A DNA stretch of 64,000 bases from Pseudomonas putida (GCF_001976065.1 NZ_MNAH01000002.1:425450-489449); one strand, 5' to 3'; positions 9,267-17,157 are shown, counted from the first letter of the stretch. Made by a program: numbers and translations. Notes: generated by a model not told the origin, from the sequence alone.

Positions 9267-9301
9267 CCAGTGAGCGCCAGGCATTACCTGGCGCTCACTG
9301 G
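9267..9301 (-). other. Perfect 15-bp intercistronic hairpin
   Basis: CCAGTGAGCGCCAGG and CCTGGCGCTCACTGG pair perfectly around the loop CATTA in the 84-bp gap between nitroreductase and efflux pump genes. No T-run follows on the minus strand, so an mRNA-processing or attenuation element is likelier than a full terminator. Confidence 0.6.
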
Positions 9302-9310
9302 CGGCACGGG

Positions 9311-9925
9311 TTACACGAATTGCAGAACGTCGCTGACTGCTTTACGAGGCTTTTGCGGCCAGTTGGCCGAGCCAGGGTAGCCCACGGTGATCAACATCAC
9401 CGGGATCTGTGTCGCGGACAAACCGAATGCTTGCGCCACTGCCGGCGGGTCGAACCCGATCATGGGCGTCGAAACCAGGCCTTGTCCTTTGGCGGCGAGC
9501 ATCAGGGTCATGGCCGCCAGCGAGCCTGAGCGGATCGCTTCGTCGCGTTGCAACTGCGGGTTGTGCTCGTACATGCCTTGGGCGGCGCCCAGCCACATGT
9601 CGTAGATCGCCTGGTCGATGATGCCGGCATCCAGTGTCGGTTTCAGGGCTGCAGGCAGGGTTTCATGGGGATTGAGGGTGCCGCAGACGATGAAGGTCAC
9701 GGCGGCCTCCATGACTTTCTGTTGGCCGTAGGCCAGGGGCAGCAACCGCGCCTTTGCTTCACGGCTGCGAACGGCCAGGAACTTCCAGTTCTGCAGGTTG
9801 AAGGCGGAGGGCGCGTGCGTAGCCAGATCGACCAGGTCGTTGACCTGTTGATCCGTCAACTCGCGCTCAGTGTCATAACTGTTGGCGGAAATGCGCGATT
9901 TGATAACTTCAGCAATGGCAGACAT
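9311..9925 (-). CDS. Nitroreductase-family FMN oxidoreductase
   Basis: The 204-residue protein has the nitroreductase fold markers: an N-terminal R-I-S-A-N-S-Y FMN-phosphate region, APSAFNLQNWKF (FMN-contacting N-Q-W), and GLVSTPMIGFD near the C-terminus. Members reduce nitroaromatics, quinones or enones with NAD(P)H as cytosolic dimers. It sits in the operon between the ABM-domain gene and the efflux pump gene. Induction by quinone or nitro compounds through the divergent LysR protein is plausible but inferred. Confidence 0.85.
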   Translation of the reverse strand: MSAIAEVIKSRISANSYDTERELTDQQVNDLVDLATHAPSAFNLQNWKFLAVRSREAKARLLPLAYGQQKVMEAAVTFIVCGTLNPHETLPAALKPTLDAGIIDQAIYDMWLGAAQGMYEHNPQLQRDEAIRSGSLAAMTLMLAAKGQGLVSTPMIGFDPPAVAQAFGLSATQIPVMLITVGYPGSANWPQKPRKAVSDVLQFV

Positions 9926-9953
9926 GGTGATCTCTGTGCAGGGAAGAGGAAGG

Positions 9954-10316
9954 TCATTGAACCTGGCGACTGAACCCGTCGAAAGGGGTCATGTAGACCG
10001 CGCCGAACGGGTCCAGGCGTTTGCGGATTTCTGCATCCGGTGTGCCGTAGACCACCAGGCTGGTCACGCTGCACAGCTCAAGGAAGCGTTCGCCGAACGG
10101 TGCGAAGGTAATGTCGACGTGACTGACGACGGCATCGGCGTCATAACGTTCAAGGATGTGAACGATGCTGTGGTCTTCGTTGACGCTGTATTCGTAAACC
10201 AGCGTGCCCGGCTCGGTGCTCGTGGCTGCCACGATGTTCGAGATCAGCGCCTTGAACTCGGCAAACGCTTCGGGTTTTACCGAAAGGGAGAACAGGCAGG
10301 AGATATGGGGATGCAT
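9954..10316 (-). CDS. Antibiotic biosynthesis monooxygenase (ABM) domain protein
   Basis: This protein of about 120 residues starts at the ATG at 10316, which has GAAGGG upstream; an in-frame start at 10364 would add 16 residues of low-complexity N-terminus. The sequence shows the dimeric ferredoxin-like ABM pattern: FSLSVKPEAFAEFKALI, then EPGTLVYEYSVNED, then a HVDITFAPFGERFLEL segment. ABM proteins include YgiN-type quinol monooxygenases acting without cofactors. In this operon a quinol or aromatic substrate is likely. The specific activity cannot be assigned. Confidence 0.75.
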   Translation of the reverse strand: MHPHISCLFSLSVKPEAFAEFKALISNIVAATSTEPGTLVYEYSVNEDHSIVHILERYDADAVVSHVDITFAPFGERFLELCSVTSLVVYGTPDAEIRKRLDPFGAVYMTPFDGFSRQVQ

Positions 10317-10399
10317 GGGTAGCCCTTCGTCAGAGGCTTCGTGAAAAGCCCGTTGAGGATGCATCGCTGGTCAAGCCGATGCATTCGATGCGGATGGCG

Positions 10400-10597
10400 T
10401 CAGGATTTCTCCGGTGCTTCCCCGAACAGTTTGCCGGCGCCGGCCCAGTCCGAAGCCGCAACGTCCTCGAAAATCACGTAGATGTAATTGGCATCCGTAC
10501 CGGTGTGCTTAACGATGCATTCGGTGATATCCGCGGCGACAGCGGCTTTTTGCGCGTGGTCTTTACCTTCGAACCAGCTCACACGTACGACGGGCAT
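10400..10597 (-). CDS. Tautomerase (4-oxalocrotonate tautomerase-like)
   Basis: The 65-residue protein begins MPVVRVSWFEG, exposing Pro1 after Met removal, the general base of the tautomerase superfamily. Length (about 62-76) and the FEDVAASDW segment fit 4-OT-like enzymes. RBS AAAGGA lies upstream of the ATG at 10597. It is the first gene of the minus-strand operon divergent from LysR. It may isomerise an enol or unsaturated keto-acid product of aromatic breakdown. The final residues (GEAPEKS) differ from the usual basic C-terminus of 4-OT, so the substrate is open. Confidence 0.8.
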   Translation of the reverse strand: MPVVRVSWFEGKDHAQKAAVAADITECIVKHTGTDANYIYVIFEDVAASDWAGAGKLFGEAPEKS

Positions 10598-10685
10598 GAT
10601 GGTGTCCTTTTGGGCTTTGATGATCGTGAGTAGTGGAGCCCATCGTACTGTTGCGCATGCTGGCGATAAATGGCCTAAAACTATA

Positions 10686-10697
10686 ATCTGGGTAGAT
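10686..10697. promoter_or_regulatory. Candidate LysR-type box in divergent promoter
   Basis: ATCT-N4-AGAT lies 27-38 bp before the LysR gene start, inside the 126-bp divergent region that also serves the tautomerase operon. LysR-type regulators commonly bind such AT-rich interrupted dyads. Confidence 0.35.
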
Positions 10698-10723
10698 CAA
10701 AACTCTACAATCATCGAGCCTGC

Positions 10724-11626
10724 ATGGTACCTATCGATTCGTTTCAAGGCGTCATCACCTTCGTCGTGGCGGCGCGCTCGACCAGTTTCACCCAGGCGGC
10801 CGATCGCCTCGGCGTGTCAAAGTCCGCCGTCGGCAAAGCCATTGCGCGCCTCGAAGAACGCCTGGGCACCCAGTTGTTTCATCGCACGACGCGGCGCATT
10901 TCCCTGACTGCAGACGGTGAGGCGTATTTTGTGGCGTGTTCCAGCGCCCTTGAAGAAATCGGTGCCGCGGAGAGCGGGTTGGGGCCCGGTGGTGGCGAGC
11001 CTTCCGGTCGCCTGCGAGTGGACATTCCCGTGGCATTCGGGCGTCGGGTCGTGGCCCCGTTGCTGTTCGAGATCGCCAACAAATACCCGGCCTTGCAACT
11101 GAACTTGACGTTCTCCGACCACTTGGTCGATCCCATTGAGGAGGGCATCGATTTGCTGGTCCGTTTCGGAGAACTGCAAGATACCAGCGGCCTGGTGGCG
11201 CGGCGACTGACCAGGCAACGCTGGGCGATATGTGCCGCCCCCGACTACCTGGCGCGTTTTGGCGTCCCGCAGACCCTGGAAGACCTCAGTCAGCACCGTT
11301 GCATTGTTGGGCATAGGCGCGGCCAGCCGCTGGCGTGGCGGGTCATGCAGGGCGCGCAGACCGTCAGGTACGCGCCACCCATGACCCATCAGATCGGCGA
11401 CGGGGAAGTCATGATTCTCGCGGCGGTCGCGGGCACCGGTTTATGCCAGATGCCACGCAGCCTGTTCCAGGAGGATATCCAGGCGGGCAGGCTGGTGGAG
11501 GTGCTGCAAGGGTATGAACCGCAAGCGGTCGATGTGCATGCCGTGTGGCCAAAGGTATCGCACCTGCGGCCGAAGGTCAGGTATGTGGTCGATGAGCTGG
11601 TCAAGTTGTGTGCGCATTGGCAGTGA
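10724..11626 (+). CDS. LysR-family transcriptional regulator
   Basis: The 300-residue protein has an N-terminal winged HTH (FVVAARSTSFTQAADRLGVSKSAVGKAIARLEERLGTQLFHRTTRRISLT, residues about 8-60). An effector-binding periplasmic-protein-like domain follows from about residue 90. It is divergent from the tautomerase/ABM/nitroreductase/MFS operon, the classic LysR arrangement, so it likely activates that operon in response to a small aromatic or quinone-like inducer. The SAVGKAI helix resembles the subgroup of AaeR/DhcR-like regulators acting on oxidoreductase genes. The inducer is unknown. Confidence 0.88.
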   Translation: MVPIDSFQGVITFVVAARSTSFTQAADRLGVSKSAVGKAIARLEERLGTQLFHRTTRRISLTADGEAYFVACSSALEEIGAAESGLGPGGGEPSGRLRVDIPVAFGRRVVAPLLFEIANKYPALQLNLTFSDHLVDPIEEGIDLLVRFGELQDTSGLVARRLTRQRWAICAAPDYLARFGVPQTLEDLSQHRCIVGHRRGQPLAWRVMQGAQTVRYAPPMTHQIGDGEVMILAAVAGTGLCQMPRSLFQEDIQAGRLVEVLQGYEPQAVDVHAVWPKVSHLRPKVRYVVDELVKLCAHWQ

Positions 11627-11642
11627 TTCAAGCTGGCAACAT

Positions 11643-11671
11643 GACCGGGGAGCCCGCTCATTACCCCGGTC
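11643..11671 (+). terminator. Hairpin after the LysR gene
   Basis: GACCGGGG and CCCCGGTC pair around a 13-nt loop 16 bp after the LysR stop codon. The following bases lack a T-run, so it is a weak terminator candidate separating LysR from the toxin operon. Confidence 0.45.
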
Positions 11672-11829
11672 GGCTGCAGTAGCCCCGGCACCGACAACAG
11701 CAGCCACTTCCTCTTCAGCTTCGACCTCGTACGCCACGAGACGAATTGTCCTGCGTTGGGACGCCATGTCCTTACCCGGCCAAGCATGCCGTTTGATGAT
11801 GCAGCCTCACCACCAAAGGAGAGGATGCT

Positions 11830-13002
11830 GTGAACACACCCATCGGCTCGTTACTTCTGATCACTTCACTCGAGAAATTTGCCTCCTGTGCTCTGTATGG
11901 CCAGGCGCGAGCACTGGTCACCCAGCGTCAACAAGACGTCAGTGCCTATATAGATGACCCCCAGACTCGAACGTTGGTCAGCGGCCTGCAGGGGCGGATG
12001 CAGGATTGCGCGAGCAACTACCTTGACGACCTGATGCCCGCTTCCATTGCCTGCATCGTCGATGTGGACGCCATTAGCGGGCTGATAAACACCTTGCGCG
12101 CCTCGCGACAGACTGGCGGCGACGATGAAATGGTTATTGCGGCGCAGCAGTTCTATCAAATGATCAGGTCCGATATTTCCCGCGCCCAGCAGCACATCGC
12201 AGTACTGGCAGAGCACACGACTCGGTGGGAGGAGGAAACCGAAAAAATCATTGGGCGGTTGCAGGTCTGTATCGATGCGCTGACCGTCGAGCTTGATGGT
12301 GACAAAGGCAGGATAGCCAGCATTCAAGCTGCGATCCGCAAGACCAGCCAGGACATGGATGAGGCCATCAGCCGGATGCTACAGGCCTCACAGTCGATAG
12401 GGGGAAACACCAAGGCCATCGCCACCTGGGTATTTTCGCTGTTCGGGTCCAGGGAAGAGCCGAAGACGATCAAGGTCAAACCCAAGGCGGGAGACAAACA
12501 GCCACCGGCTGAAGATGACACGGATGACGATGCCACGCCTGACGATGCCACGCCTGACGAGACCCGCAAGACCGAGCCCTTTCCGGTCGAGACAATTGGC
12601 GAGATCGCAAGCGGTGCCACTGAAGTGGTGGATGCCATCAACAGTTTCAGCGCCTTCACCGACGTGCTTCAGGACCAGTACCAACAACTCTACCGCCAGA
12701 AAGCCGCACTGTCGGTCGCGATCGTGATCAAGCAACAAGGCCTGGATCATCAGGTGGCCATCGAGCGATTCAGCCAGGCCGCCTCTGCCATGAATGATGC
12801 CTGGACTCAGCTCGATGACACCTGGCAGCAGGCGGTCAAGGACAGCAGCGCTGTGGATGATCACTTGCTCGACGCCGGCTGGGAGCGGATCCCCGAGCGG
12901 TTGGACAGAATCAAACAGTCCCTGACTGGCACGCAGGGGCATATCCCCCGACTCCAACACAAGGCTGCCCTCGTCGTTTTACCCAAAGGAGTTACAAAAT
13001 GA
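11830..13002 (+). CDS. Alpha-pore-forming toxin-like component A (acidic linker)
   Basis: I assign this 390-residue protein to the ClyA/Hbl/Nhe/Ahl alpha-helical toxin superfamily from architecture, not close identity. Residues 20-190 are amphipathic helix-rich with no signal peptide, then a short hydrophobic stretch (AIATWVFSLFG, 197-206). A hydrophilic, Asp/Pro-rich linker (about 210-255) follows, then a second long helical part to 390. In tripartite systems one component has a soluble head instead of a membrane hairpin, which fits this protein. Start is GTG at 11830 with AAAGGAGAGG upstream; the in-frame ATG alternative is absent. It overlaps the next gene by 4 nt, so the two are translationally coupled. 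Alternative: a XaxA/YaxA-like subunit of a binary toxin. Confidence 0.6.
   Translation: MNTPIGSLLLITSLEKFASCALYGQARALVTQRQQDVSAYIDDPQTRTLVSGLQGRMQDCASNYLDDLMPASIACIVDVDAISGLINTLRASRQTGGDDEMVIAAQQFYQMIRSDISRAQQHIAVLAEHTTRWEEETEKIIGRLQVCIDALTVELDGDKGRIASIQAAIRKTSQDMDEAISRMLQASQSIGGNTKAIATWVFSLFGSREEPKTIKVKPKAGDKQPPAEDDTDDDATPDDATPDETRKTEPFPVETIGEIASGATEVVDAINSFSAFTDVLQDQYQQLYRQKAALSVAIVIKQQGLDHQVAIERFSQAASAMNDAWTQLDDTWQQAVKDSSAVDDHLLDAGWERIPERLDRIKQSLTGTQGHIPRLQHKAALVVLPKGVTK
12526..12555 (+). repeat. 15-bp tandem repeat encoding an Asp-rich linker
   Basis: GACGATGCCACGCCT occurs twice in exact tandem and is followed by GACGA of a third copy. It encodes D-D-A-T-P repeats in the acidic linker of toxin component A. 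As a multiple of three it lengthens the linker without breaking the frame. Confidence 0.9.
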
Positions 13003-14114
13003 ACGACATCACCACTGCCACCCAAGATGAAGATTACGGCCAGACCCGCATCGCACTCAAGGGTCAATCCTCGGCTGCCATGCTGGTGCAAACCCATTGC
13101 ATGGCCGTAGAGAGGCAACTGTTTCTGGATTTCGGCAACCAGGAACGGCTCAAACCCCTGCAAGACGACATGAACAAAGGATTGGTCAAGGCGAAACAGA
13201 ATGCGGTGTTATACCTCGATGACCTGCAGCCGCGGATCATCACCACGGTGACCAACATCGAGGCCTACTTCGAACTGCATAACGTGCTGTCGCAGGTGTT
13301 GCTACCCACCACAACCACTGCCGAAGCCATCGCCATGCTGCGGGAAATGGAAAGTAGCGTCGAGGTGTACCGTCGCCAGGCCTCCCTTATCCAGACCGAC
13401 TTGTCGAAACTGCGCACCGGGTTCAGCGACGACAAGGCATTTTTCGATCGTTGCACCATTGATCTCAATGCACTGGTTAATGGTGACAAAGGCGTGCTGG
13501 AGAGCATCAACAGCGAGCTTTCGGGTATCAACGGCAAGATAGCCGGAGCGGCCACTGGCATCGCCCTCGGTGGATTGGCGGCCATTGGTGGCGTCGTGAT
13601 GATCTTGCTCGGGGCGGTGGGTACTGTCTTCACCGGCGGCGCCGCCACTGCTTTATGCGTCGGTGGCGGTGCATTGCTGATCGGTGGTGTGGCCGGAGCC
13701 GTGGGTTCTTCCATCGCACTGGCGGGCCTGCTCAATCTCAAGGGCGACCTGATCACCCGGCGTGAACGGCTCAATGCCGAAGTCGCGGTTGCCACCGGCA
13801 TTGCGTCTGGCTTCGGCGAGTTGGGCGTCAGTGCCGGCCAGGCGCAGGAGGGCGCGCAATTGATGGCGAACGCCTGGGGCTTCATGGGCAGTCATCTGGA
13901 AACACTGCGTGACCAACTCAAGCGCGGGCAGATCGACAGCCCGATGTTGCGTCAGCTTCTAGTCCGCGCAAGCCAGGGTGGGGTGCGTCTGATCCTGGAC
14001 GATGTGAACACCATCAAACAGCAGATGACCACCCCGCGGGCCACCATCGATACCCAAAAACGCATCGGTGACCTGATCATCGAACAAGCCGGCTCGCTGG
14101 AAGAGGCTGCCTGA
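12999..14114 (+). CDS. Alpha-pore-forming toxin-like component B (membrane hairpin)
   Basis: This 371-residue protein has the layout of Hbl-B/NheB/AhlB/SmhB-type components. A helical N-terminal half contains QNAVLYLDDLQPRI and NIEAYFELHN. A long Gly/Ala/Val-rich hydrophobic segment (about residues 181-245, two passes) would form the membrane-inserting beta-tongue or helical hairpin. A helical C-terminal half follows with AWGFMGSHLETLRDQL. There is no N-terminal signal peptide, as in ClyA relatives. AAAGGAG precedes the ATG, which overlaps component A's stop. It is likely the pore-lining subunit. Prediction rests on hydropathy and helical pattern; a tail-fibre or phage role is unlikely given the hairpin. 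Confidence 0.7.
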   Translation: MNDITTATQDEDYGQTRIALKGQSSAAMLVQTHCMAVERQLFLDFGNQERLKPLQDDMNKGLVKAKQNAVLYLDDLQPRIITTVTNIEAYFELHNVLSQVLLPTTTTAEAIAMLREMESSVEVYRRQASLIQTDLSKLRTGFSDDKAFFDRCTIDLNALVNGDKGVLESINSELSGINGKIAGAATGIALGGLAAIGGVVMILLGAVGTVFTGGAATALCVGGGALLIGGVAGAVGSSIALAGLLNLKGDLITRRERLNAEVAVATGIASGFGELGVSAGQAQEGAQLMANAWGFMGSHLETLRDQLKRGQIDSPMLRQLLVRASQGGVRLILDDVNTIKQQMTTPRATIDTQKRIGDLIIEQAGSLEEAA

Positions 14115-14147
14115 CAGCGCCATGACGGATCACACAAGGAGTTCATC

Positions 14148-14945
14148 ATGTGGCAAGAAATCACGGCTCACATCAACGACGTGGTGCATGAAACCCGCTC
14201 TCTGCCAGCCCCCCCGGGCCAACTGGGTGATGTCAAGGCACACATCGACCAGTTGCCCGCGGCCATGCAGCAGGTGGAGAAGGTTCAACAACGCATCATC
14301 CAACACGTTGAGCGCTCTACCGAACTGATCAATACAGCGCTGTTGCACAGTACCCAAAGCACTACCGCCAGCAACGATGCCTTGCTGTCCTACACCTCCC
14401 AGGCGAGTGCCGAAATCGAGCAGGTCAGTGGTGAGTTGCAAGGCTTGATGCAGACGATTGGCAGCTTTCGAAGCCTGCGCGGCCAGGACTCCGGGGCGCT
14501 GAAGAGTGAAGCCATGCAGGCACGCGCGCGCATAAAGGCGCTGGAGGAGCGTCAACGGGAGTTGTCTGCCAAGGCCCAGGAGTTGCGTAATCGCTCCGCC
14601 TGGACGTGGTTGTTCCCGCCCGCCAAGGCGATCGATGAGTTGGTCAGCCTGTGCCAACACGGCAAGTCAACCGAAGCGGCTCTGGAGGATTCGATCCGGG
14701 AGCTGGGTGACAAGCGCCGGGAAGCAAGCAACCTGATCCGTATCAGCGATGTGTGCGAGCAACCGCTCAGCCTGCTCAGCGCCATGGCCGAGGGGCTGCA
14801 GGGGGTGATCAACCAGCAAGCGCTGCTCAAGGGCTACCTGAGTAATGAGGACCGTTTGGCGTCGTTGACGACGCCTGATAACGCGCGCCTCTACCTGACT
14901 ACTGTGCTCGGCATTCTGCGAATGATGAGAGCCCAGGCTAACTGA
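14148..14945 (+). CDS. Alpha-pore-forming toxin-like component C (short, coiled-coil)
   Basis: This 265-residue, strongly helical protein has predicted coiled coil over about residues 35-150 (AAMQQVEKVQQRIIQHVERS; ALEERQRELSAKAQELRN). A short aromatic/hydrophobic patch (SAWTWLFPPAKAI, 150-162) is followed by a second helical part. It follows component B by 33 bp with a near-identical ribosome site (AAGGAGTTCATC). By position and size it could be the third, membrane-anchoring partner of a tripartite toxin, where short components with a small hydrophobic head are known (AhlC-like). No signal peptide is visible. The family assignment is tentative and depends on its neighbours. Confidence 0.5.
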   Translation: MWQEITAHINDVVHETRSLPAPPGQLGDVKAHIDQLPAAMQQVEKVQQRIIQHVERSTELINTALLHSTQSTTASNDALLSYTSQASAEIEQVSGELQGLMQTIGSFRSLRGQDSGALKSEAMQARARIKALEERQRELSAKAQELRNRSAWTWLFPPAKAIDELVSLCQHGKSTEAALEDSIRELGDKRREASNLIRISDVCEQPLSLLSAMAEGLQGVINQQALLKGYLSNEDRLASLTTPDNARLYLTTVLGILRMMRAQAN

Positions 14946-14966
14946 CTGAGAAGAAGGAGTTTCATC

Positions 14967-15587
14967 ATGATGTTATTTTTCGGCAAACCCAAAGGTGCAG
15001 CCACCACCGACGAAAACGCTTCCCGTGCAGGTCGCCTGCAAGCGCTGCGCAGTCACTTCTACGCCTGGAAGAAGTGGAAGGAGTTCGCGCCGGACGCGTC
15101 GTTCCAGCCCCATGCCATCCAGCAAATGCTCAATGCCCTTGAGCAAAAGCCTGTAAAGCACTTGCGTGACTACAGCGGTGACTCGTCGATACTGGTACTC
15201 AATGCCCACGGCAACGCGACGGTGTTCAACGGCTATACCGGTCAACAGGTCGCGACCATGCTCCAAGACCTGGGGATTGACCAGGCCGGCACCCGGGAAA
15301 TCTGGGTGGCCGCGTGCAGTGTGGCGCTGCAGAAGCAGCAACCAGGACCGGCCGCCATCAGCCGCTTCGTCAATGACTTGCGCTTTCACTTGCTCCAGGC
15401 AGGGCTGGATATCAAGGTCTACGGGCCGCGCAATATCCTTTGGTACAGGGGCGGTCTGGTACCCGTTGGTGATGAGCAGAAATACCAATACAACGAGGTC
15501 TACATTGCGCCTCGGCCAGCCGAGTTGGCTTTAGGCAAGGAACGCAGTTACGCGTTTAATGAGGGGTGGCTGCTCGCCCATCCTTGA
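14967..15587 (+). CDS. Putative caspase-like (clan CD) cysteine protease, fourth toxin-operon gene
   Basis: This 206-residue protein is of unrecognised family. A beta-strand ending in His-Gly (SILVLNAHGNAT, His81) is followed 36 residues later by another strand ending in Cys (EIWVAACSVA, Cys117). That is the order and spacing of the clan CD His/Cys dyad seen in caspases, gingipains and the MARTX/TcdA autoprocessing domain (C80). Between them, GYTGQQVATMLQDLGI fits the connecting helix. It shares the operon and ribosome-site style with the three toxin-like genes (22-bp gap). It could process or activate the toxin, be a delivered effector, or be a degenerate peptidase. Activity is inferred only. 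Confidence 0.55.
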   Translation: MMLFFGKPKGAATTDENASRAGRLQALRSHFYAWKKWKEFAPDASFQPHAIQQMLNALEQKPVKHLRDYSGDSSILVLNAHGNATVFNGYTGQQVATMLQDLGIDQAGTREIWVAACSVALQKQQPGPAAISRFVNDLRFHLLQAGLDIKVYGPRNILWYRGGLVPVGDEQKYQYNEVYIAPRPAELALGKERSYAFNEGWLLAHP

Positions 15588-15597
15588 TGCGGGTATC

Positions 15598-15633
15598 GAG
15601 CTGGCCGCCGGTTTCAATGCCGTCGGCCAGCTC
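15598..15633. terminator. Bidirectional hairpin between toxin operon and AraC gene
   Basis: GAGCTGGCC and GGCCAGCTC form a perfect 9-bp stem in the 44-bp gap between two convergent genes. Flanking TTGATG and CATCAA could extend the structure. Confidence 0.6.
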
Positions 15634-16135
15634 AAGCATCATCAAGCTCGCGCAGCGCATTCAGGCTCTCGCCGATACGTGCCTGGCGGTAGCGGCCCGC
15701 GGACATGCCAAAGACCTTGCTGAAGCAGCGGTTGAACGTCCTGACCTCCTCGAAGCCGCAACGGTATGCAACCGTTTCAATTGGAATGCTGTAGGGCGGT
15801 ACGGCCAGCATTTCGCTGGCACGCAAGAGCCGCAACATGCGAATTGTTTCGGCCACTGTCTGTCGGCGCTGTGCAAAGGCGCGGTACACAGTAGTGCGTG
15901 AACAATTGATCAATCGCGCGACGGCACATACGTTTAACGACGTATCTGCCAGATTCTGTTCGATCATCCTGCAAGCTGTCTGATAGATCCATTCATGCGC
16001 CGGCTTGGCGCATGTCGTTACCAATATCGAGGTTGGACACGGCCTGGAACGCGCCCAGAAGCAAACACCCTGATGATCAGTGCTGGCCCACACGCACCGC
16101 AACTCAGACACGTCGGCTTTGACCTTGATCTCCAT
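15632..16135 (-). CDS. AraC-family protein, mostly DNA-binding domain
   Basis: The ATG at 16135 with AGAGGAAG upstream gives 167 residues; a TTG at 16159 would add 8. Residues about 50-155 form the double HTH of AraC/XylS proteins: LNVCAVARLINCSRTTVYRAF, and later IETVAYRCGFEEVRTFNRCFSKVFGMSAGRYR, the family signature. The usual 150-200 residue sensor domain is missing, leaving only about 45 residues in front. It is either a small SoxS/MarA-like regulator or a truncated gene. It is convergent with the toxin operon, so a regulatory link is possible but unproven. Confidence 0.8.
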   Translation of the reverse strand: MEIKVKADVSELRCVWASTDHQGVCFWARSRPCPTSILVTTCAKPAHEWIYQTACRMIEQNLADTSLNVCAVARLINCSRTTVYRAFAQRRQTVAETIRMLRLLRASEMLAVPPYSIPIETVAYRCGFEEVRTFNRCFSKVFGMSAGRYRQARIGESLNALRELDDA

Positions 16136-16507
16136 TGTCTTCCTCTGTGCATCCTGCAAACCCTCCCTGTTTCTCTGGGGTACTCGTCCAGAGTCCAGCC
16201 GATCGCTGTGAGCGCAGCTATTGACCTGCGAGCTGTGGTGCGACCTTTATTGTTCGTTCCGGGAGGTTGGCGTGGTTGGCGACATAGGGCCAAGCGTAGT
16301 CGCAGAGAGAGGCTTACATTTGCGGCCTGTATGGGATCAATCCAACAGCAAAGGTACTGGTGGGTTTTTCACGACCGGGAGGAGGGTGGAGAGCAGGTTG
16401 ACAACGGTAGAGGAGGGCCGGCAAAGGCAAAGGGTTGATGCAACCATCAGCGCTTCTTCATCATGACGGTGGAAAGTTGCGCCGCTGCAAACGGCGCAAT
16501 CGATCTG
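16136..16507. other. Intergenic stretch, AraC gene to pcaJ
   Basis: About 370 bp lie upstream of the AraC-type gene and downstream of pcaJ. Apart from the hairpin at 16477-16499 I see no convincing gene or repeat. Short open frames here lack ribosome sites and family motifs. Confidence 0.6.
16477..16499 (-). terminator. Terminator-like hairpin after pcaIJ
   Basis: On the minus strand, TTGCGCCG-N7-CGGCGCAA forms a perfect 8-bp stem followed by CTTTCC, 9 bp after the pcaJ stop codon. Confidence 0.65.
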
Positions 16508-17149
16508 TTATCGAATCAAAGGAACGCCACTGAGGGTTTGCAAGTCTTCAAAGCTGATATCGGCGACAATCTCCCGAACCTTCAAGCCATCCGAAGTGAC
16601 GTCCAGAATAGCCAGGTCGGTATAAATGCGCGTCACGCAGCCAATGCCGGTCAGGGGGTAGGTGCATTGCGGCACCAGTTTGCTTTCGCCGGTCTTGGTC
16701 AGGTGATCCATCATGACGAACACTTGGCGAGCGCCTGTCGCCAGGTCCATCGCGCCGCCCACCGCCGGGATGGAACCTTCGGCGCCGGTGTGCCAGTTGG
16801 CGAGGTCGCCGTTGACCGCGACCTGGAAGGCGCCCAGCACGGCAATATCGATGTGCCCACCGCGCATCATCGAGAACGAATCGGCGTGGTGGAAATAGGC
16901 ACCACCGGGCAGCAACGTCACGTGCTGTTTGCCCGCGTTGATCAGGTCATCGTCTTCCTCACCCGGCGCAGGGCTCGGGCCCATGCCCAGCACACCGTTT
17001 TCGCTGTGCAGGAACACTTCCTTGTCACCCAGGTAGTTGGCCACCAGCGTGGGTACGCCAATGCCCAGGTTCACGTAGGAACCTTCGAGAATATCGTCGG
17101 CCACACGTTGGGCCATTTCGCTACGCGATAGTTTTTTCATGACAGTCAT
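16508..17149 (-). CDS. pcaJ: 3-oxoadipate CoA-transferase subunit B
   Basis: This 213-residue beta subunit of a family I CoA-transferase carries the catalytic glutamate in HSENGVLGMG (Glu50). The sequence GGHIDIAVLGAFQVAVNGDLANW is typical of PcaJ/ScoB proteins. With PcaI it transfers CoA from succinyl-CoA to beta-ketoadipate, the last but one step of the beta-ketoadipate pathway. It lies 8 bp after pcaI, with GAGG before its ATG. The upstream PcaR-type boxes favour PcaJ over an acetoacetate transferase subunit. It can serve the catechol made by the salicylate cluster at 2386-7370. Confidence 0.92.
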   Translation of the reverse strand: MTVMKKLSRSEMAQRVADDILEGSYVNLGIGVPTLVANYLGDKEVFLHSENGVLGMGPSPAPGEEDDDLINAGKQHVTLLPGGAYFHHADSFSMMRGGHIDIAVLGAFQVAVNGDLANWHTGAEGSIPAVGGAMDLATGARQVFVMMDHLTKTGESKLVPQCTYPLTGIGCVTRIYTDLAILDVTSDGLKVREIVADISFEDLQTLSGVPLIR

Positions 17150-17157
17150 GGCGGGCC

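Noticed and set aside
11830..15587. Toxin operon as phage tail or contact-dependent inhibition genes
   Set aside because: No phage structural genes, Rhs/YD repeats, filamentous haemagglutinin or immunity-size partners; the hydrophobic hairpin and helical layout fit an alpha pore-forming toxin better.
15995..16466. Open frames between the AraC gene and pcaJ
   Set aside because: No ribosome site, biased composition, no recognisable motif; partly antisense to the AraC gene.
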